The notes under the pieces are model-generated. The model had not been told where the DNA came from and made no database searches. It saw only the letters and a program-made list of their open reading frames with translations. 64,000 bases of DNA from Algimonas arctica (lineage in GTDB: Bacteria; Pseudomonadota; Alphaproteobacteria; Caulobacterales; Maricaulaceae): positions 310,001-374,000 of the forward strand of contig NZ_BMZH01000001.1 in the NCBI RefSeq assembly GCF_014652695.1, written 5' to 3'. The position numbers were made by a program, and so were the translations under genes. Shown here one piece after another: positions 28,123 to 36,977 of the stretch; positions within the stretch are counted from its first letter, which is position 1, and every line of letters begins with the position of its first letter.

Positions 28123-30990
28123 ATGACCCTTCGCACACTTCTTATTAGTTCGGCTGCTGCGGCGCTTCTTTCTGCGTGTGGAAATGAGATGCCGTCATCT
28201 GGCGCATCGGTTCCGACTGCATCGGAAGCCTCTGTTTTCACACTCGATTATGAAGCTTTCACGCTCGACAATGGCTTACAGGTTATTTTGCAGCGCGATG
28301 CGTCCGATCCGATTGTCGCGGTGAGCACGGTTATTCATGCTGGATCCTCACGAGAAAAGCCGGGGCGCACGGGGTTCGCGCATTTCTTTGAACATATGGC
28401 GTTCAACGATAGCGAGAATGTGCCGCGTGGGTGGAACCGGGGGCAGATTCCGAAATGGGGCGGACAGCGTAACGGCGGGACATGGAATGACGGCACGATC
28501 TATTACGAAGTCGTGCCCAAGGACGCCTTCGATAAGATCCTTTGGATCGATAGTGACCGCCTTGGCTATATGATCAATACGGTGACGACGGACGCGCTTG
28601 AGCGCGAAAAGCAAGTTGTGAAGAATGAGAAACGTCAGCGCGTCGATAATGCGGCCTATGGTTATACCAACGAAGTTATCCGCACGGCGCTCTACCCCTC
28701 GGATCATCCGTATAATTGGACGACCATTGGCTCACTGCCAGACTTACAAGCGGCCACGCTCGGCGATGTCCGCGAGTTCTATGACGATTGGTACGGGCCG
28801 AATAATGCGACGCTCTCGATTGTCGGCGATATCAACATTGATGAGACCAAGAAGAAAGTCGAGCTTTGGTTCGGTGAAATTCCCCGCGGGCGCGATATTC
28901 CGGTGCCTGTTCCGCAAGCCGTCACGTTAGACGCGTCCAAGAATCTGTTCTTTGAGGATAATTTCGCGAAATTGCCCGAGCTCCGTCTGACTTTCCCGAC
29001 TGTGGATAGCGCGGACACGGATAAGTATGCGCTCTCTGTTCTCGGCGAATTACTCGGCGGGAGCAAAACATCACCGCTCTATGTTGAGGTGGTTGAAACC
29101 GCGAAACTCGCGCCGAATGTCTCGGCTTGGAATAATGACGGGGAATTGGCCGGAACCTTCACGATCTGGGCGCGCGGAAAACCGGGCACGGATTTGGATG
29201 ATGTGATGGTCGCGGTGGATGCCGCCTTTGCGCGTTTTGAAGCCAATGACATTGATGCTGACACATTGTTGCGGATCAAGGCTGAGCAGGAAACGCAGCT
29301 TTATGCTGAATTCTCAACCGCACTGGGTAAGGCCAATGCAATGGCGCAAAATAATGTTCTCCACGGTGATCCTGCCTACGCCATCCAATCGGCTGCCGGC
29401 ATTAATGCCGTCACTGCGGAGGACGTCCGAGACGCGTATAATCGTTATGTCAAAGATAAGCCGAGGATCATCACCAGCTTCGTCCCAACAGGGCAAGCCG
29501 ATCTCGCGGTTGACGGCGCGGAACGCGCGACGGTCTGGATTGAAGAAGTTGTCGCTGGCGTAACCAGCGAAGAGGTGAGTGCAGGCGACATCGCCGACTA
29601 TGAAAAGACACAGACCGCGCATGACCGGTCGGAGCCGCCCTTTAGCGCGCTGCCGCTCTTGGAAATGCCGGATATCTGGACGCGAGACCTCGCCAATGGC
29701 GTGACCCTGCGCGGGATCGAGACGACTGAAATTCCGCTCGTTCAATTTGAAGTGGTGCTGCCCGGCGGACGCTGGATGGAAACACCGGAACAGAACGGCC
29801 GTTTGGACTTATTGTCCGATTTGATGAATCAAGGCACGGCGACCAAAACACCGGGTGAGTGGGAGCAGGCGGTCGGCCTACTCGGCTCTGGCATCTCAGT
29901 GTCAGCGGGAGCCGAGTCGCTCACCATCCGGGCCACCAGTTTAGCGCGTAATTTCGAAGCGACATTGGCCTTGATTGAAGAAGTGCTGACGTCCCCCCGC
30001 TGGCAGGATTCTGCTTTTGAGCGAGTCAAGTCGGCGCAACTGACTTCAATTAAGGGACGTGAAGGCGATGCGCGCTCTATCGCGGCGCTGGCTTATGACC
30101 GCCTCATTTATGGCGACACGCATCCGCTGGGGCGTCCGAGTGGCGGCAATGCCCAGAGCGTGGCGACACTTACTATGGATGATTTGAAGCGCGCTCATGC
30201 TGATGTGTTGAACGCTTCAGCGCGGTTTCATATCGCGGGTGATATTGATCCGGATACGGCCGAGGCCGCCGTCTCTGGTCTCGCGGCGGCGTTGAGCCCT
30301 TCGGCAAGTGATCGTCCGGATTACACGGTCCCGGCGCAGGATTATGCCGGCCGTGTCGTCTTCATTGATGTTCCGGGCGCGAAGCAGTCCGTATTACGGA
30401 TAGGCGCGCTCGTGCCGGATTCAAGCCATCCTGATTTCAAGAAAATTCAATTCACGAATGAGAAACTCGGCGGCGGAATTGCGGGCGATCTGGCTCAAAT
30501 CTTACGTATCGAAAAAGGCTATACCTATGGCGCTGGTTCATTTGTGCCGCGCAATTCGGTTGAGCGGCCTTTCACCATCAGCACGAGCGTTCGGTCGAAT
30601 GCGACGCAAGGATCGCTGGAAACGATCCGTGAGATGGTGCGGAATTATCCAGAGACACTGGATGCTGCGGCGGTCGAGACGACTCAGCAAAAGATCATCA
30701 AAGCATCCGCGCTGTCATTTGAAAGTCTCGGCGCAAAACTGGGCACTTTATCTGAGATTAGCCGTCTGGGATTGTCAGACCGCTATGTCGAAGAGGAACA
30801 AGCGCAGCTGGTCGAGATGACGGCGGATGAATTCCAACGCATCGCGCGGGACTACTTAAACGAAGACGCGTTCGTCTATGTTGTGGTCGGCGATAAGGCG
30901 ACGCAATTCGGACCGACACAGGCCTTCGCGACAGAGAGCGGCAAAGGCGACGTCATTGAGTTGGATATCTTTGGCAGTTCCGTCGAATAG
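28123..30990 (+). CDS. M16-family zinc metallopeptidase lipoprotein
   Basis: A 955-residue pitrilysin-family peptidase, exported as a lipoprotein (lipobox LLSACG, Cys at 19). The first M16 domain has the inverted zinc motif HFFEH (His87, Glu90, His91) and the third ligand Glu169 in 'EREKQVVKNE'. A second, inactive M16 half begins near residue 510 ('LANGVTLRGIETTEIPLVQFEVVLPGGR') and includes the R/Y-containing 'KGYTYGAGSF' region. Such periplasmic two-domain peptidases are often encoded as a pair; here one gene holds both halves. It has no clear operon partner. Confidence 0.93.
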   Translation: MTLRTLLISSAAAALLSACGNEMPSSGASVPTASEASVFTLDYEAFTLDNGLQVILQRDASDPIVAVSTVIHAGSSREKPGRTGFAHFFEHMAFNDSENVPRGWNRGQIPKWGGQRNGGTWNDGTIYYEVVPKDAFDKILWIDSDRLGYMINTVTTDALEREKQVVKNEKRQRVDNAAYGYTNEVIRTALYPSDHPYNWTTIGSLPDLQAATLGDVREFYDDWYGPNNATLSIVGDINIDETKKKVELWFGEIPRGRDIPVPVPQAVTLDASKNLFFEDNFAKLPELRLTFPTVDSADTDKYALSVLGELLGGSKTSPLYVEVVETAKLAPNVSAWNNDGELAGTFTIWARGKPGTDLDDVMVAVDAAFARFEANDIDADTLLRIKAEQETQLYAEFSTALGKANAMAQNNVLHGDPAYAIQSAAGINAVTAEDVRDAYNRYVKDKPRIITSFVPTGQADLAVDGAERATVWIEEVVAGVTSEEVSAGDIADYEKTQTAHDRSEPPFSALPLLEMPDIWTRDLANGVTLRGIETTEIPLVQFEVVLPGGRWMETPEQNGRLDLLSDLMNQGTATKTPGEWEQAVGLLGSGISVSAGAESLTIRATSLARNFEATLALIEEVLTSPRWQDSAFERVKSAQLTSIKGREGDARSIAALAYDRLIYGDTHPLGRPSGGNAQSVATLTMDDLKRAHADVLNASARFHIAGDIDPDTAEAAVSGLAAALSPSASDRPDYTVPAQDYAGRVVFIDVPGAKQSVLRIGALVPDSSHPDFKKIQFTNEKLGGGIAGDLAQILRIEKGYTYGAGSFVPRNSVERPFTISTSVRSNATQGSLETIREMVRNYPETLDAAAVETTQQKIIKASALSFESLGAKLGTLSEISRLGLSDRYVEEEQAQLVEMTADEFQRIARDYLNEDAFVYVVVGDKATQFGPTQAFATESGKGDVIELDIFGSSVE

Positions 30991-31236
30991 TGAGGCAATA
31001 CGCCCGCGAGGAGATACCCCCGAATAATCTTGTCGTGGGGGCTATCGCTAGATGACGTCGGTCTCGGAAACCTTGCTAAGTTTTGGAATGTTCAATGGCG
31101 AATGTAAGGGTGTCTGTCTTTTAAATAGGCCCGCATCAGCTTCTCTGGCCTCAAGGTATTCTGATGGTTACGAGATCAACAGGGAGAGAAAACGAGCCGC
31201 ATCCTATTTGAAGGGAAGGCGTCGGAAACGGCTCGC
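30991..31236. other. Gap after the M16 gene
   Basis: A C5/G5-based stem (about 31012-31045, GATACCCCC...GGGGGCTATC with a bulge) lies just after the M16 stop and may end that transcript, though without a T run. An 81-codon open frame at 31052-31297 has no family resemblance and no Shine-Dalgarno, so I do not call it. Confidence 0.4.
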
Positions 31237-31265
31237 AGTGAAACCGTGCGCTACACGGTTTCACT
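31237..31265. repeat. Perfect 12 bp inverted repeat
   Basis: AGTGAAACCGTG / CACGGTTTCACT with a 5 nt loop CGCTA. No T run follows on either strand, so it is a REP-like palindrome or protein-binding hairpin more than a simple terminator. It lies 23 bp beyond the stop of the 40-codon ORF on the minus strand. Confidence 0.8.
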
Positions 31266-31288
31266 TTGGCATAATGTCAAAGAACCAA

Positions 31289-31411
31289 TTAGCTTGATGA
31301 CTTCTGCGCGACGCCTTTCGTGGACTTAGACGTTGTTGCCTTAGACTCATCTGGCATAGGGATGACTTTAGGGGATTTTGTCTTTTTCTTGTCTTTATCG
31401 AAATGGGACAT
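31289..31411 (-). CDS. Short lysine/serine-rich ORF, 40 residues
   Basis: A 40-codon frame on the minus strand: starts MSHFDKDKKKTKSPKVIP, ends SKSTKGVAQKSSS. It is highly charged, with about ten lysines, no hydrophobic helix and probably no stable fold. A good Shine-Dalgarno AGAGGA lies 6 bp before the ATG, and palindromes flank it (tandem hairpins upstream, a 12 bp inverted repeat downstream), as expected for a small transcription unit. I do not recognise a family. It could be a small nucleic-acid-binding or stress protein, but that is a guess. Confidence 0.5.
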   Translation of the reverse strand: MSHFDKDKKKTKSPKVIPMPDESKATTSKSTKGVAQKSSS

Positions 31412-31429
31412 GACGTCCTCTTTTCATTG

Positions 31430-31471
31430 TACGAGAAAAGTGTCTCGTAACGCACGGAAGAATGTTCCGTG
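31430..31471 (-). promoter_or_regulatory. Tandem hairpins in the leader of the 40-codon ORF
   Basis: Two perfect 7 bp inverted repeats sit side by side: TACGAGA-N6-TCTCGTA (31430-31449) and CACGGAA-N5-TTCCGTG (31453-31471). They lie 19 bp upstream of the 40-codon ORF on the minus strand and could be operators or RNA leader structure. Confidence 0.5.
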
Positions 31472-31685
31472 AGGTCGAAGTCGGTATGAGTGAGGTTACT
31501 TACAAGTGGTTATGACGAGAGTTCGGACGAAATCTCAAATATAATTTTTCTGAGTTTGCAATCTTGTCGATAAGGCGTCGAGACGGGTCGCATTTCGATG
31601 CAAACGGGAGTCAGCTTTGCATTTTTGAGGCAAGGTTGAGCCAGAATGTCGCGACTCTCAGCCGATAATTCATGTAAACAAAAGC

Positions 31686-33128
31686 ATGTTTGAAAACCTA
31701 GATGCGATCCTATTGGCGCGAATTCAATTCGCTTTCACCATCGCGTTTCATTTTCTATTTCCGGCGTTCACAATTGGGCTTGCGAGTTACCTTGCGGTTC
31801 TCAACGGTTTATATCTTCGAACGAACAATCAAAAATTCCTCACCCTGTTCAATTTTTGGGTCAAGATATTCGCCGTCACATTTGCCATGGGCGTCGTGTC
31901 TGGCATCACCATGAGTTACCAATTCGGGACGAATTGGTCAGTCTTCTCGGATCGGGCGGGTCCCGTGATCGGGCCACTTATGGCCTATGAAGTCCTGACA
32001 GCGTTTTTCTTAGAAGCCGGTTTCCTCGGAATTATGCTGTTTGGCCGTTCACGTGTGGGGGCTGGCCTACACATGTTCGCCTGCACGATGGTGGCCTTTG
32101 GGACGGCGCTGTCGGCGACATGGATACTGTCCGTGAATAGTTGGATGCATACGCCGCAAGGGTTTGCGATTGCGGCCAACGGACAGTTTGTGCCTGTGAA
32201 TTGGCTTGAAATCATCTTTAATCCCAGCTTTCCCTACCGTCTCGCGCACACGCTGACGGCGGCTTACCTCACGACCGCCTTTATCATTGGCGGGGTGGGC
32301 GCGTGGCATTTGCTCAAATGTCACGGAACGGATCGCCAGCATGAAGGCGTGAAGACGATGTTTTCTATGGCGATGTGGATGGCCGTGATTGTTGCTCCGC
32401 TCCAGATATTCCTCGGCGATCTGCACGGTTTGAATACGCTGGAATATCAGCCGCAGAAAGTCATGGCCATGGAAGGCCATTATGAGAGCCATCCCCACGG
32501 CGCACCCCTATATTTATTCGGCATCCCGAACGAGGCGGAGCAACGGCTCGATTATGCCATTGCTATTCCCAAGGCGAGTTCGCTTATTCTCAAGCATGAC
32601 CTAAACGCGCCTCTGGATGGGTTGGATACAATCCCGATGGATGAGCGTCCGCCTGTCGCGATCGTGTTTTGGTCCTTTCGGATCATGGTTGGGATCGGCT
32701 TTTTGATGTTGTTTGTCGGCCTGTGGTCACTGTGGGCGAGGTTTCGAGGGAAACTCTATTCGAGCCGTTGGCTGCACCGCGCGGCTCTCTTGATGGGTCC
32801 CAGCGGTCTTGTCGCCGTACTGGCTGGCTGGATTACAACCGAAGTTGGGCGCCAACCTTATACGATCTGGGGGCTTATGCGCACCAGTGAAAGCGCGAGC
32901 CCGCTGGCGGCTCCGGCTGTCGGTGCGTCATTGCTCGCGTTTATCATCGTCTATTTCTTCGTCTTTGGAGCCGGTGTCTTTTATCTCCTTCGCTTAATGA
33001 AAGCAGGACCGAAACTGGGCGAGGAGGGTATGGCGGACGCGGACGGCCCAATCCGGACATCCGGCACCACGCCGGCGCAACAAACAAGCGCGCAAGATGA
33101 CCCCACAACGCGCAAAGTAGAGGGTTAG
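31686..33128 (+). CDS. cydA: Cytochrome bd ubiquinol oxidase subunit I (CIO type)
   Basis: Heme b558/b595/d subunit of the quinol oxidase in the inner membrane; reduces O2 without pumping protons. N-terminal 'LARIQFAFTIAFHFLFPAFTIGLASYLAVL' carries the heme ligand His22-like residue (HFLFPA); later 'GWITTEVGRQPYTIWGLMRT' is the typical GWxxxExGRQPW-like motif. The Q-loop between 'LEYQPQKVMAMEGHY' and 'PPVAIVFWSFRIMVG' is short, as in cyanide-insensitive oxidases (CioA). Length 480. cydB starts 3 bp downstream. Confidence 0.95.
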   Translation: MFENLDAILLARIQFAFTIAFHFLFPAFTIGLASYLAVLNGLYLRTNNQKFLTLFNFWVKIFAVTFAMGVVSGITMSYQFGTNWSVFSDRAGPVIGPLMAYEVLTAFFLEAGFLGIMLFGRSRVGAGLHMFACTMVAFGTALSATWILSVNSWMHTPQGFAIAANGQFVPVNWLEIIFNPSFPYRLAHTLTAAYLTTAFIIGGVGAWHLLKCHGTDRQHEGVKTMFSMAMWMAVIVAPLQIFLGDLHGLNTLEYQPQKVMAMEGHYESHPHGAPLYLFGIPNEAEQRLDYAIAIPKASSLILKHDLNAPLDGLDTIPMDERPPVAIVFWSFRIMVGIGFLMLFVGLWSLWARFRGKLYSSRWLHRAALLMGPSGLVAVLAGWITTEVGRQPYTIWGLMRTSESASPLAAPAVGASLLAFIIVYFFVFGAGVFYLLRLMKAGPKLGEEGMADADGPIRTSGTTPAQQTSAQDDPTTRKVEG

Positions 33129-33131
33129 GTT

Positions 33132-34145
33132 ATGGAAATCGTTCCTTGGCTCGCCTTTAGCTGGGCCTTCCTTCTGGCACTGGCCGTCTTTATTTATGTG
33201 GTCTTAGACGGGTTCGATCTCGGTCTTGGCATTCTTTATCCGTTCTATCCAATAAAACGCGACCGTGATCTTTTGATGAATACGGTCGCGCCTGTGTGGG
33301 ACGGGAATGAGACGTGGCTGGTGTTGGGGGGCGGGGGGTTATTCGCCGCGTTTCCAATGGCCTATAGCATTATTATGCCCGCGCTTTACGTGCCGATCAT
33401 GACCATGTTGCTGGCGCTCGTTTTTCGCGGCGTCGCCTTCGAATACCGCTGGCGGACAAAACGGTGGCTCAAATATTGGGACGCCGCCTTTATTGGGGGA
33501 TCGGTGGTGGCCGCCTTTTCTCAAGGGATTGCGTTGGGCGCATTGGTACAAGGCGTAGAAGTCTCAGGCCGCGCCTATGCGGGCGGCTGGTGGGACTGGC
33601 TCACACCATTCTCACTACTTTGCGGCGCTGCTGTTGTCATTGGTTACGCGCTGCTCGGCGCGACATGGCTGATCATGAAAACTGACGGACCTGTGCAAGA
33701 CCGGGCGCGGAAACTGGCGTGGGGCTTTGGCCTTGCGACGATCGCTTGTATTGCGGCAGTGAGTATTGCGACACCGTTCCTTGATAGCGTTTATTACAAT
33801 CGTTGGTTTGAGATGCCGGGACTGTTGATTAGCGCGCCTGTCCCTGTAGCGGTTCTCATTATTACGGTTTTGATGTTCAGCTCCCTACGGACACACCGGC
33901 ATGAATATCGCCCGTTCATACTCTCGCTGATCCTATTTGCGCTCTGCTTTGTCGGATTAGGAATTTCGATCTTCCCGGATTTGATTCCGCCGAACGTGAC
34001 GATTTTAGACGCCGCGACGCCTTATAATTCACAGATATTCATGTTTGTCGGGGCCGTCATCATGCTCCCCTTGATCCTGAGCTACACGGCTTACGCCTAT
34101 TATGTGTTCCGGGGGAAGACGGACCCGGATGAGGGCTACCACTAA
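33132..34145 (+). CDS. cydB: Cytochrome bd ubiquinol oxidase subunit II
   Basis: Structural partner of CydA, about eight to nine transmembrane helices. Family landmarks: 'AVFIYVVLDGFDLGLGILYPF' (GFDLG motif) at the start, 'NTVAPVWDGNETWLVLGGGGLFAAFP', and 'RGVAFEYRW'. 337 residues, CioB-like. Its TAA overlaps the ATG of a tiny membrane protein gene (TAATG). Confidence 0.95.
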   Translation: MEIVPWLAFSWAFLLALAVFIYVVLDGFDLGLGILYPFYPIKRDRDLLMNTVAPVWDGNETWLVLGGGGLFAAFPMAYSIIMPALYVPIMTMLLALVFRGVAFEYRWRTKRWLKYWDAAFIGGSVVAAFSQGIALGALVQGVEVSGRAYAGGWWDWLTPFSLLCGAAVVIGYALLGATWLIMKTDGPVQDRARKLAWGFGLATIACIAAVSIATPFLDSVYYNRWFEMPGLLISAPVPVAVLIITVLMFSSLRTHRHEYRPFILSLILFALCFVGLGISIFPDLIPPNVTILDAATPYNSQIFMFVGAVIMLPLILSYTAYAYYVFRGKTDPDEGYH

Positions 34146-34300
34146 TGCCACAGCCCACAACGGCCCAGCCGACAGAGCCAAGCGATCCGACGCCAGAGCG
34201 AAATTGGGTCAAGCGCGGGGCGTGGTTTGTTGGCCTCTGGTTGGCAGGGGTCGCGGTCGTCGGCGTTGTGGCTTATGTCATTCGTAGTATGATCCTCTAA
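34145..34300 (+). CDS. DUF2474-like small membrane subunit of cytochrome bd
   Basis: A 51-residue protein, start overlapping the cydB stop by 1 bp (TAATG). The first 23 residues are Pro/Thr-rich and soluble; one transmembrane helix follows, reading 'RGAWFVGLWLAGVAVVGVVA', then 'YVIRSMIL'. The pattern K-R-x-x-W...W...G-V-V-A...R matches small DUF2474 proteins that sit behind CIO-type cydAB, the analogue of CydX. Its role is probably stabilising the oxidase; this is known for CydX and inferred here. Short enough to be missed by gene finders. Confidence 0.8.
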   Translation: MPQPTTAQPTEPSDPTPERNWVKRGAWFVGLWLAGVAVVGVVAYVIRSMIL

Positions 34301-34351
34301 AAGCGGCTCTTGCTCCGTGCGGTGCGGCTGTTATGCGCAGTCTAGTTTGAT

Positions 34352-35701
34352 ATGAATTTCGCATCTGTCACATTTTTGTTTTTCTACCTGCCGATTGTCG
34401 TCGCGCTATATTTCATGCTGCGCGGACGCGGCGCGCGCAACGTGCTGTTGCTTGCGGCGAGTTTGTTCTTTTATGCCTGGGGAGAGGGGATGGGGCTGGC
34501 GCTCCTGTTGATCTCCATCGTGATGAACCATGAGTTCTCGCACAAGATCGCGAAGAACCGCAATCCGTGGCTCGCGATTGGGATCGTGGCCAATCTTGGC
34601 CTGCTGATCGCGTTCAAATATATGGGCCTGATTACAGAATCACTGGGACTTGCGCGTATGGAGCCGCGACTTCCCCTCGGCATTTCCTTTTTCACCTTCC
34701 AAGCGATGAGTTTGCTCGTCGATGTGGCGCGCGGGTCAAAACCGGCCCGCAATCCGCTCCGTACGGGGCTCTATATCAGCATGTTCCCACAATTGATCGC
34801 CGGGCCGATTGTTCGCTGGGATGAAATTCGTAATCAAATCGTACAGCGAAATGAAACGTGGGACCGGTTTTGTGACGGCACACGCTTGTTCATGCTGGGT
34901 TTGGCGCAGAAGGTGCTTATTGCGGACAGCGTCGCGAGAATTGCGGATGCGGCCTTTGGCGCGGATGCAGCAAATTTAGCCCCGGGGGCCGCTTGGCTCG
35001 GACTGGCCGCCTTTACGCTGCAAATCTATTATGATTTTGCCGGGTATTCGAACATGGCGATTGGGCTGGGCCGTGTCTTTGGGTTCGAACTGCCCCGTAA
35101 CTTTGAACATCCGTATAGTGCCGCGTCATTCCGCGAGTTTTGGCGGCGCTGGCACATGACCCTGTCTCGCTGGTTTCGAGACTATCTCTATATCCCTCTG
35201 GGGGGATCAAAAACGGGAGAATGGAGAACCTACCGTAATCTGTTGATCGTCTTTGTCCTCTGCGGCCTTTGGCACGGCGCAGCGTGGACGTTTTTATTGT
35301 GGGGCCTGTGGCATGGCCTCTTCCTGATTGGTGAGCGTTTGGCCGAAAGGTTAAATCTGCCAAAAGTCCCGCGGATTATCGGCGTCGCCTATACGGTCTT
35401 TTTCGTCGCGCTCGGGTGGGTTTTGTTCCGGGCCGACAGTCTGTCTCATGCGGTTGCCTATTGGCGCGCGCTTCTACCCGGCGGTGATGTGATGATCGAT
35501 GTCCCGTCCACCTCAGTTTACGCGATGATTATTGGCGGGCTCTTTGCCTGGGATGGCTGGAAAAAACTTGGCGCACGCCTCCCGACGCCTGCGCCGATTG
35601 GGGCCGCGGTTCAATGGGGTATGATTGGCGTGCTCACCCTATTTTGTTTTGCCGCTGTCGCCTCGACGACCCATCAACCTTTCCTCTATTTCCGGTTCTA
35701 A
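34352..35701 (+). CDS. MBOAT-family O-acyltransferase (AlgI-like)
   Basis: A 449-residue multipass membrane protein that moves acetyl groups across the inner membrane for attachment to exported polysaccharides. Signatures: 'LPLGISFFTFQAMSLLVDV' (107-125), 'FREFWRRWHMTLSRWFRDYLYIPLGG' (260-285), and the conserved histidines His308 ('CGLWHGAAWTF') and His321. It is translationally adjacent (1 bp) to an AlgJ-like periplasmic transferase. No polymer-synthesis genes lie nearby, so the acceptor glycan is unknown. Confidence 0.95.
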   Translation: MNFASVTFLFFYLPIVVALYFMLRGRGARNVLLLAASLFFYAWGEGMGLALLLISIVMNHEFSHKIAKNRNPWLAIGIVANLGLLIAFKYMGLITESLGLARMEPRLPLGISFFTFQAMSLLVDVARGSKPARNPLRTGLYISMFPQLIAGPIVRWDEIRNQIVQRNETWDRFCDGTRLFMLGLAQKVLIADSVARIADAAFGADAANLAPGAAWLGLAAFTLQIYYDFAGYSNMAIGLGRVFGFELPRNFEHPYSAASFREFWRRWHMTLSRWFRDYLYIPLGGSKTGEWRTYRNLLIVFVLCGLWHGAAWTFLLWGLWHGLFLIGERLAERLNLPKVPRIIGVAYTVFFVALGWVLFRADSLSHAVAYWRALLPGGDVMIDVPSTSVYAMIIGGLFAWDGWKKLGARLPTPAPIGAAVQWGMIGVLTLFCFAAVASTTHQPFLYFRF

Positions 35702-35702
35702 G

Positions 35703-36866
35703 ATGGAACGTTGGATCAGAAATATTGCCATGACGGGCTTGTTAATCGCCTTCTTAACCCCGGCGTTGGGCTTTGCGGTCAACGCGGTGCGGGGGTATGA
35801 TGGTATCAGCGCGACAGAGCAGCGCGTGCTAGCAAAAATTCCGTCCTTTCAAGGCAGTGCGCGGAGTTTCACATCTGAATTCGATGTGTTTCTTGAAGAT
35901 AATTTCGGCTTTCGGATGCTCTTGATTCGGGTCGCACGCAAAATTCGCGACAATTTGGGGGAAAACCCGCCGCAAGTTGCCGTCGGACAGGACGGGTGGC
36001 TTTTCTTAGGCAGTGCGTCCTATCAAGATGAGTTTGAAGGCTATGGGCGCTGGGACGCAGATCATGTGCAAGCGTGGATCGACTCCTTATCAGAAGTCAA
36101 AACGGCACTTGCCGAAAAGGATATTCCTTTCGCAGCGTTTATTGCCGTCGATAAGGCGCGCGTTTATCCAGAGAAAACACCACAAGAGTGGCAAGAGGGC
36201 GAACGCCGTCTCAGAACCGCCCTTCATAATCATCCTGATGTCGCGCGAACTGGGTTGATTGATGTGGAGCCTCTCGTGCAATCGGCTAAGGCGCGCGGTA
36301 AACAAACTTTCTATCTTGGGGACACCCATTGGACATCAGACGGAACCTATGATGTCGCCATGGCGGTTCTGGATGTGATTGATCCGTTATTTGTTCGTCC
36401 TCGATTTTTGCCCGACGCCCCTGTGCCGCAGATTGCAAACCGTGTGCTTGATCTAGAAGCCATGTCAGGCCGGGAGACCTCGCAGGAACCCACGCACGTC
36501 ATGATCAATTATCCACCGACGAAGCCGGGGTTCCGAACATCGCTCACCCTGTTGGATGACGGCACGCCTGACCCGGGACAATTTTCGACGATACGGATTT
36601 TGGGCACGGATAATGCGCCCCAAGGAACGTTGCTGATTGTTGGTGATAGTTTTGGGGATGCGATGGTGGGCCACTTTCGTCCGAGCTATTCCGAGATTAT
36701 CCGTATTCACCACGGTGCGCATTTCCGGAATGTCGCGTTGGCTGAGGTGCTTAGTTATAAGCCTGATGCGGTTTTGTTTGTGACAGCGGAACGTCAGGCT
36801 GTGAGCAAAGACCGACCATTCGCCCCATTGGTCGCCCCAATCCAAACTGAGACGACAACGCCCTAA
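35703..36866 (+). CDS. AlgX/AlgJ-like SGNH acetyltransferase
   Basis: A 387-residue protein with one N-terminal helix (residues 10-28, signal anchor) and a periplasmic SGNH-like domain of the AlgX/AlgJ family. Motifs are DTHW (207-210, catalytic Asp/His pair) and GDSFGDAM near 314 (nucleophile Ser). Together with the MBOAT protein it forms a two-part O-acetylation unit. The ATG at 35703 is one base after the MBOAT stop; an upstream in-frame start would overlap MBOAT and lose the signal anchor. Confidence 0.9.
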   Translation: MERWIRNIAMTGLLIAFLTPALGFAVNAVRGYDGISATEQRVLAKIPSFQGSARSFTSEFDVFLEDNFGFRMLLIRVARKIRDNLGENPPQVAVGQDGWLFLGSASYQDEFEGYGRWDADHVQAWIDSLSEVKTALAEKDIPFAAFIAVDKARVYPEKTPQEWQEGERRLRTALHNHPDVARTGLIDVEPLVQSAKARGKQTFYLGDTHWTSDGTYDVAMAVLDVIDPLFVRPRFLPDAPVPQIANRVLDLEAMSGRETSQEPTHVMINYPPTKPGFRTSLTLLDDGTPDPGQFSTIRILGTDNAPQGTLLIVGDSFGDAMVGHFRPSYSEIIRIHHGAHFRNVALAEVLSYKPDAVLFVTAERQAVSKDRPFAPLVAPIQTETTTP

Positions 36867-36977
36867 ACACACCTGTAATCGACAGCCATCCATTCTTGTC
36901 GATACACGCAAAATATTGCTAGGGACGCGCTTCGGTGCGGCACAAGGATGCGCCGAGATATGACAGGACACCGCATC

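Noticed and set aside
31052-31297. 81-codon frame after the M16 gene
   Set aside because: No ribosome site, no family resemblance, and it crosses the 12 bp inverted repeat.
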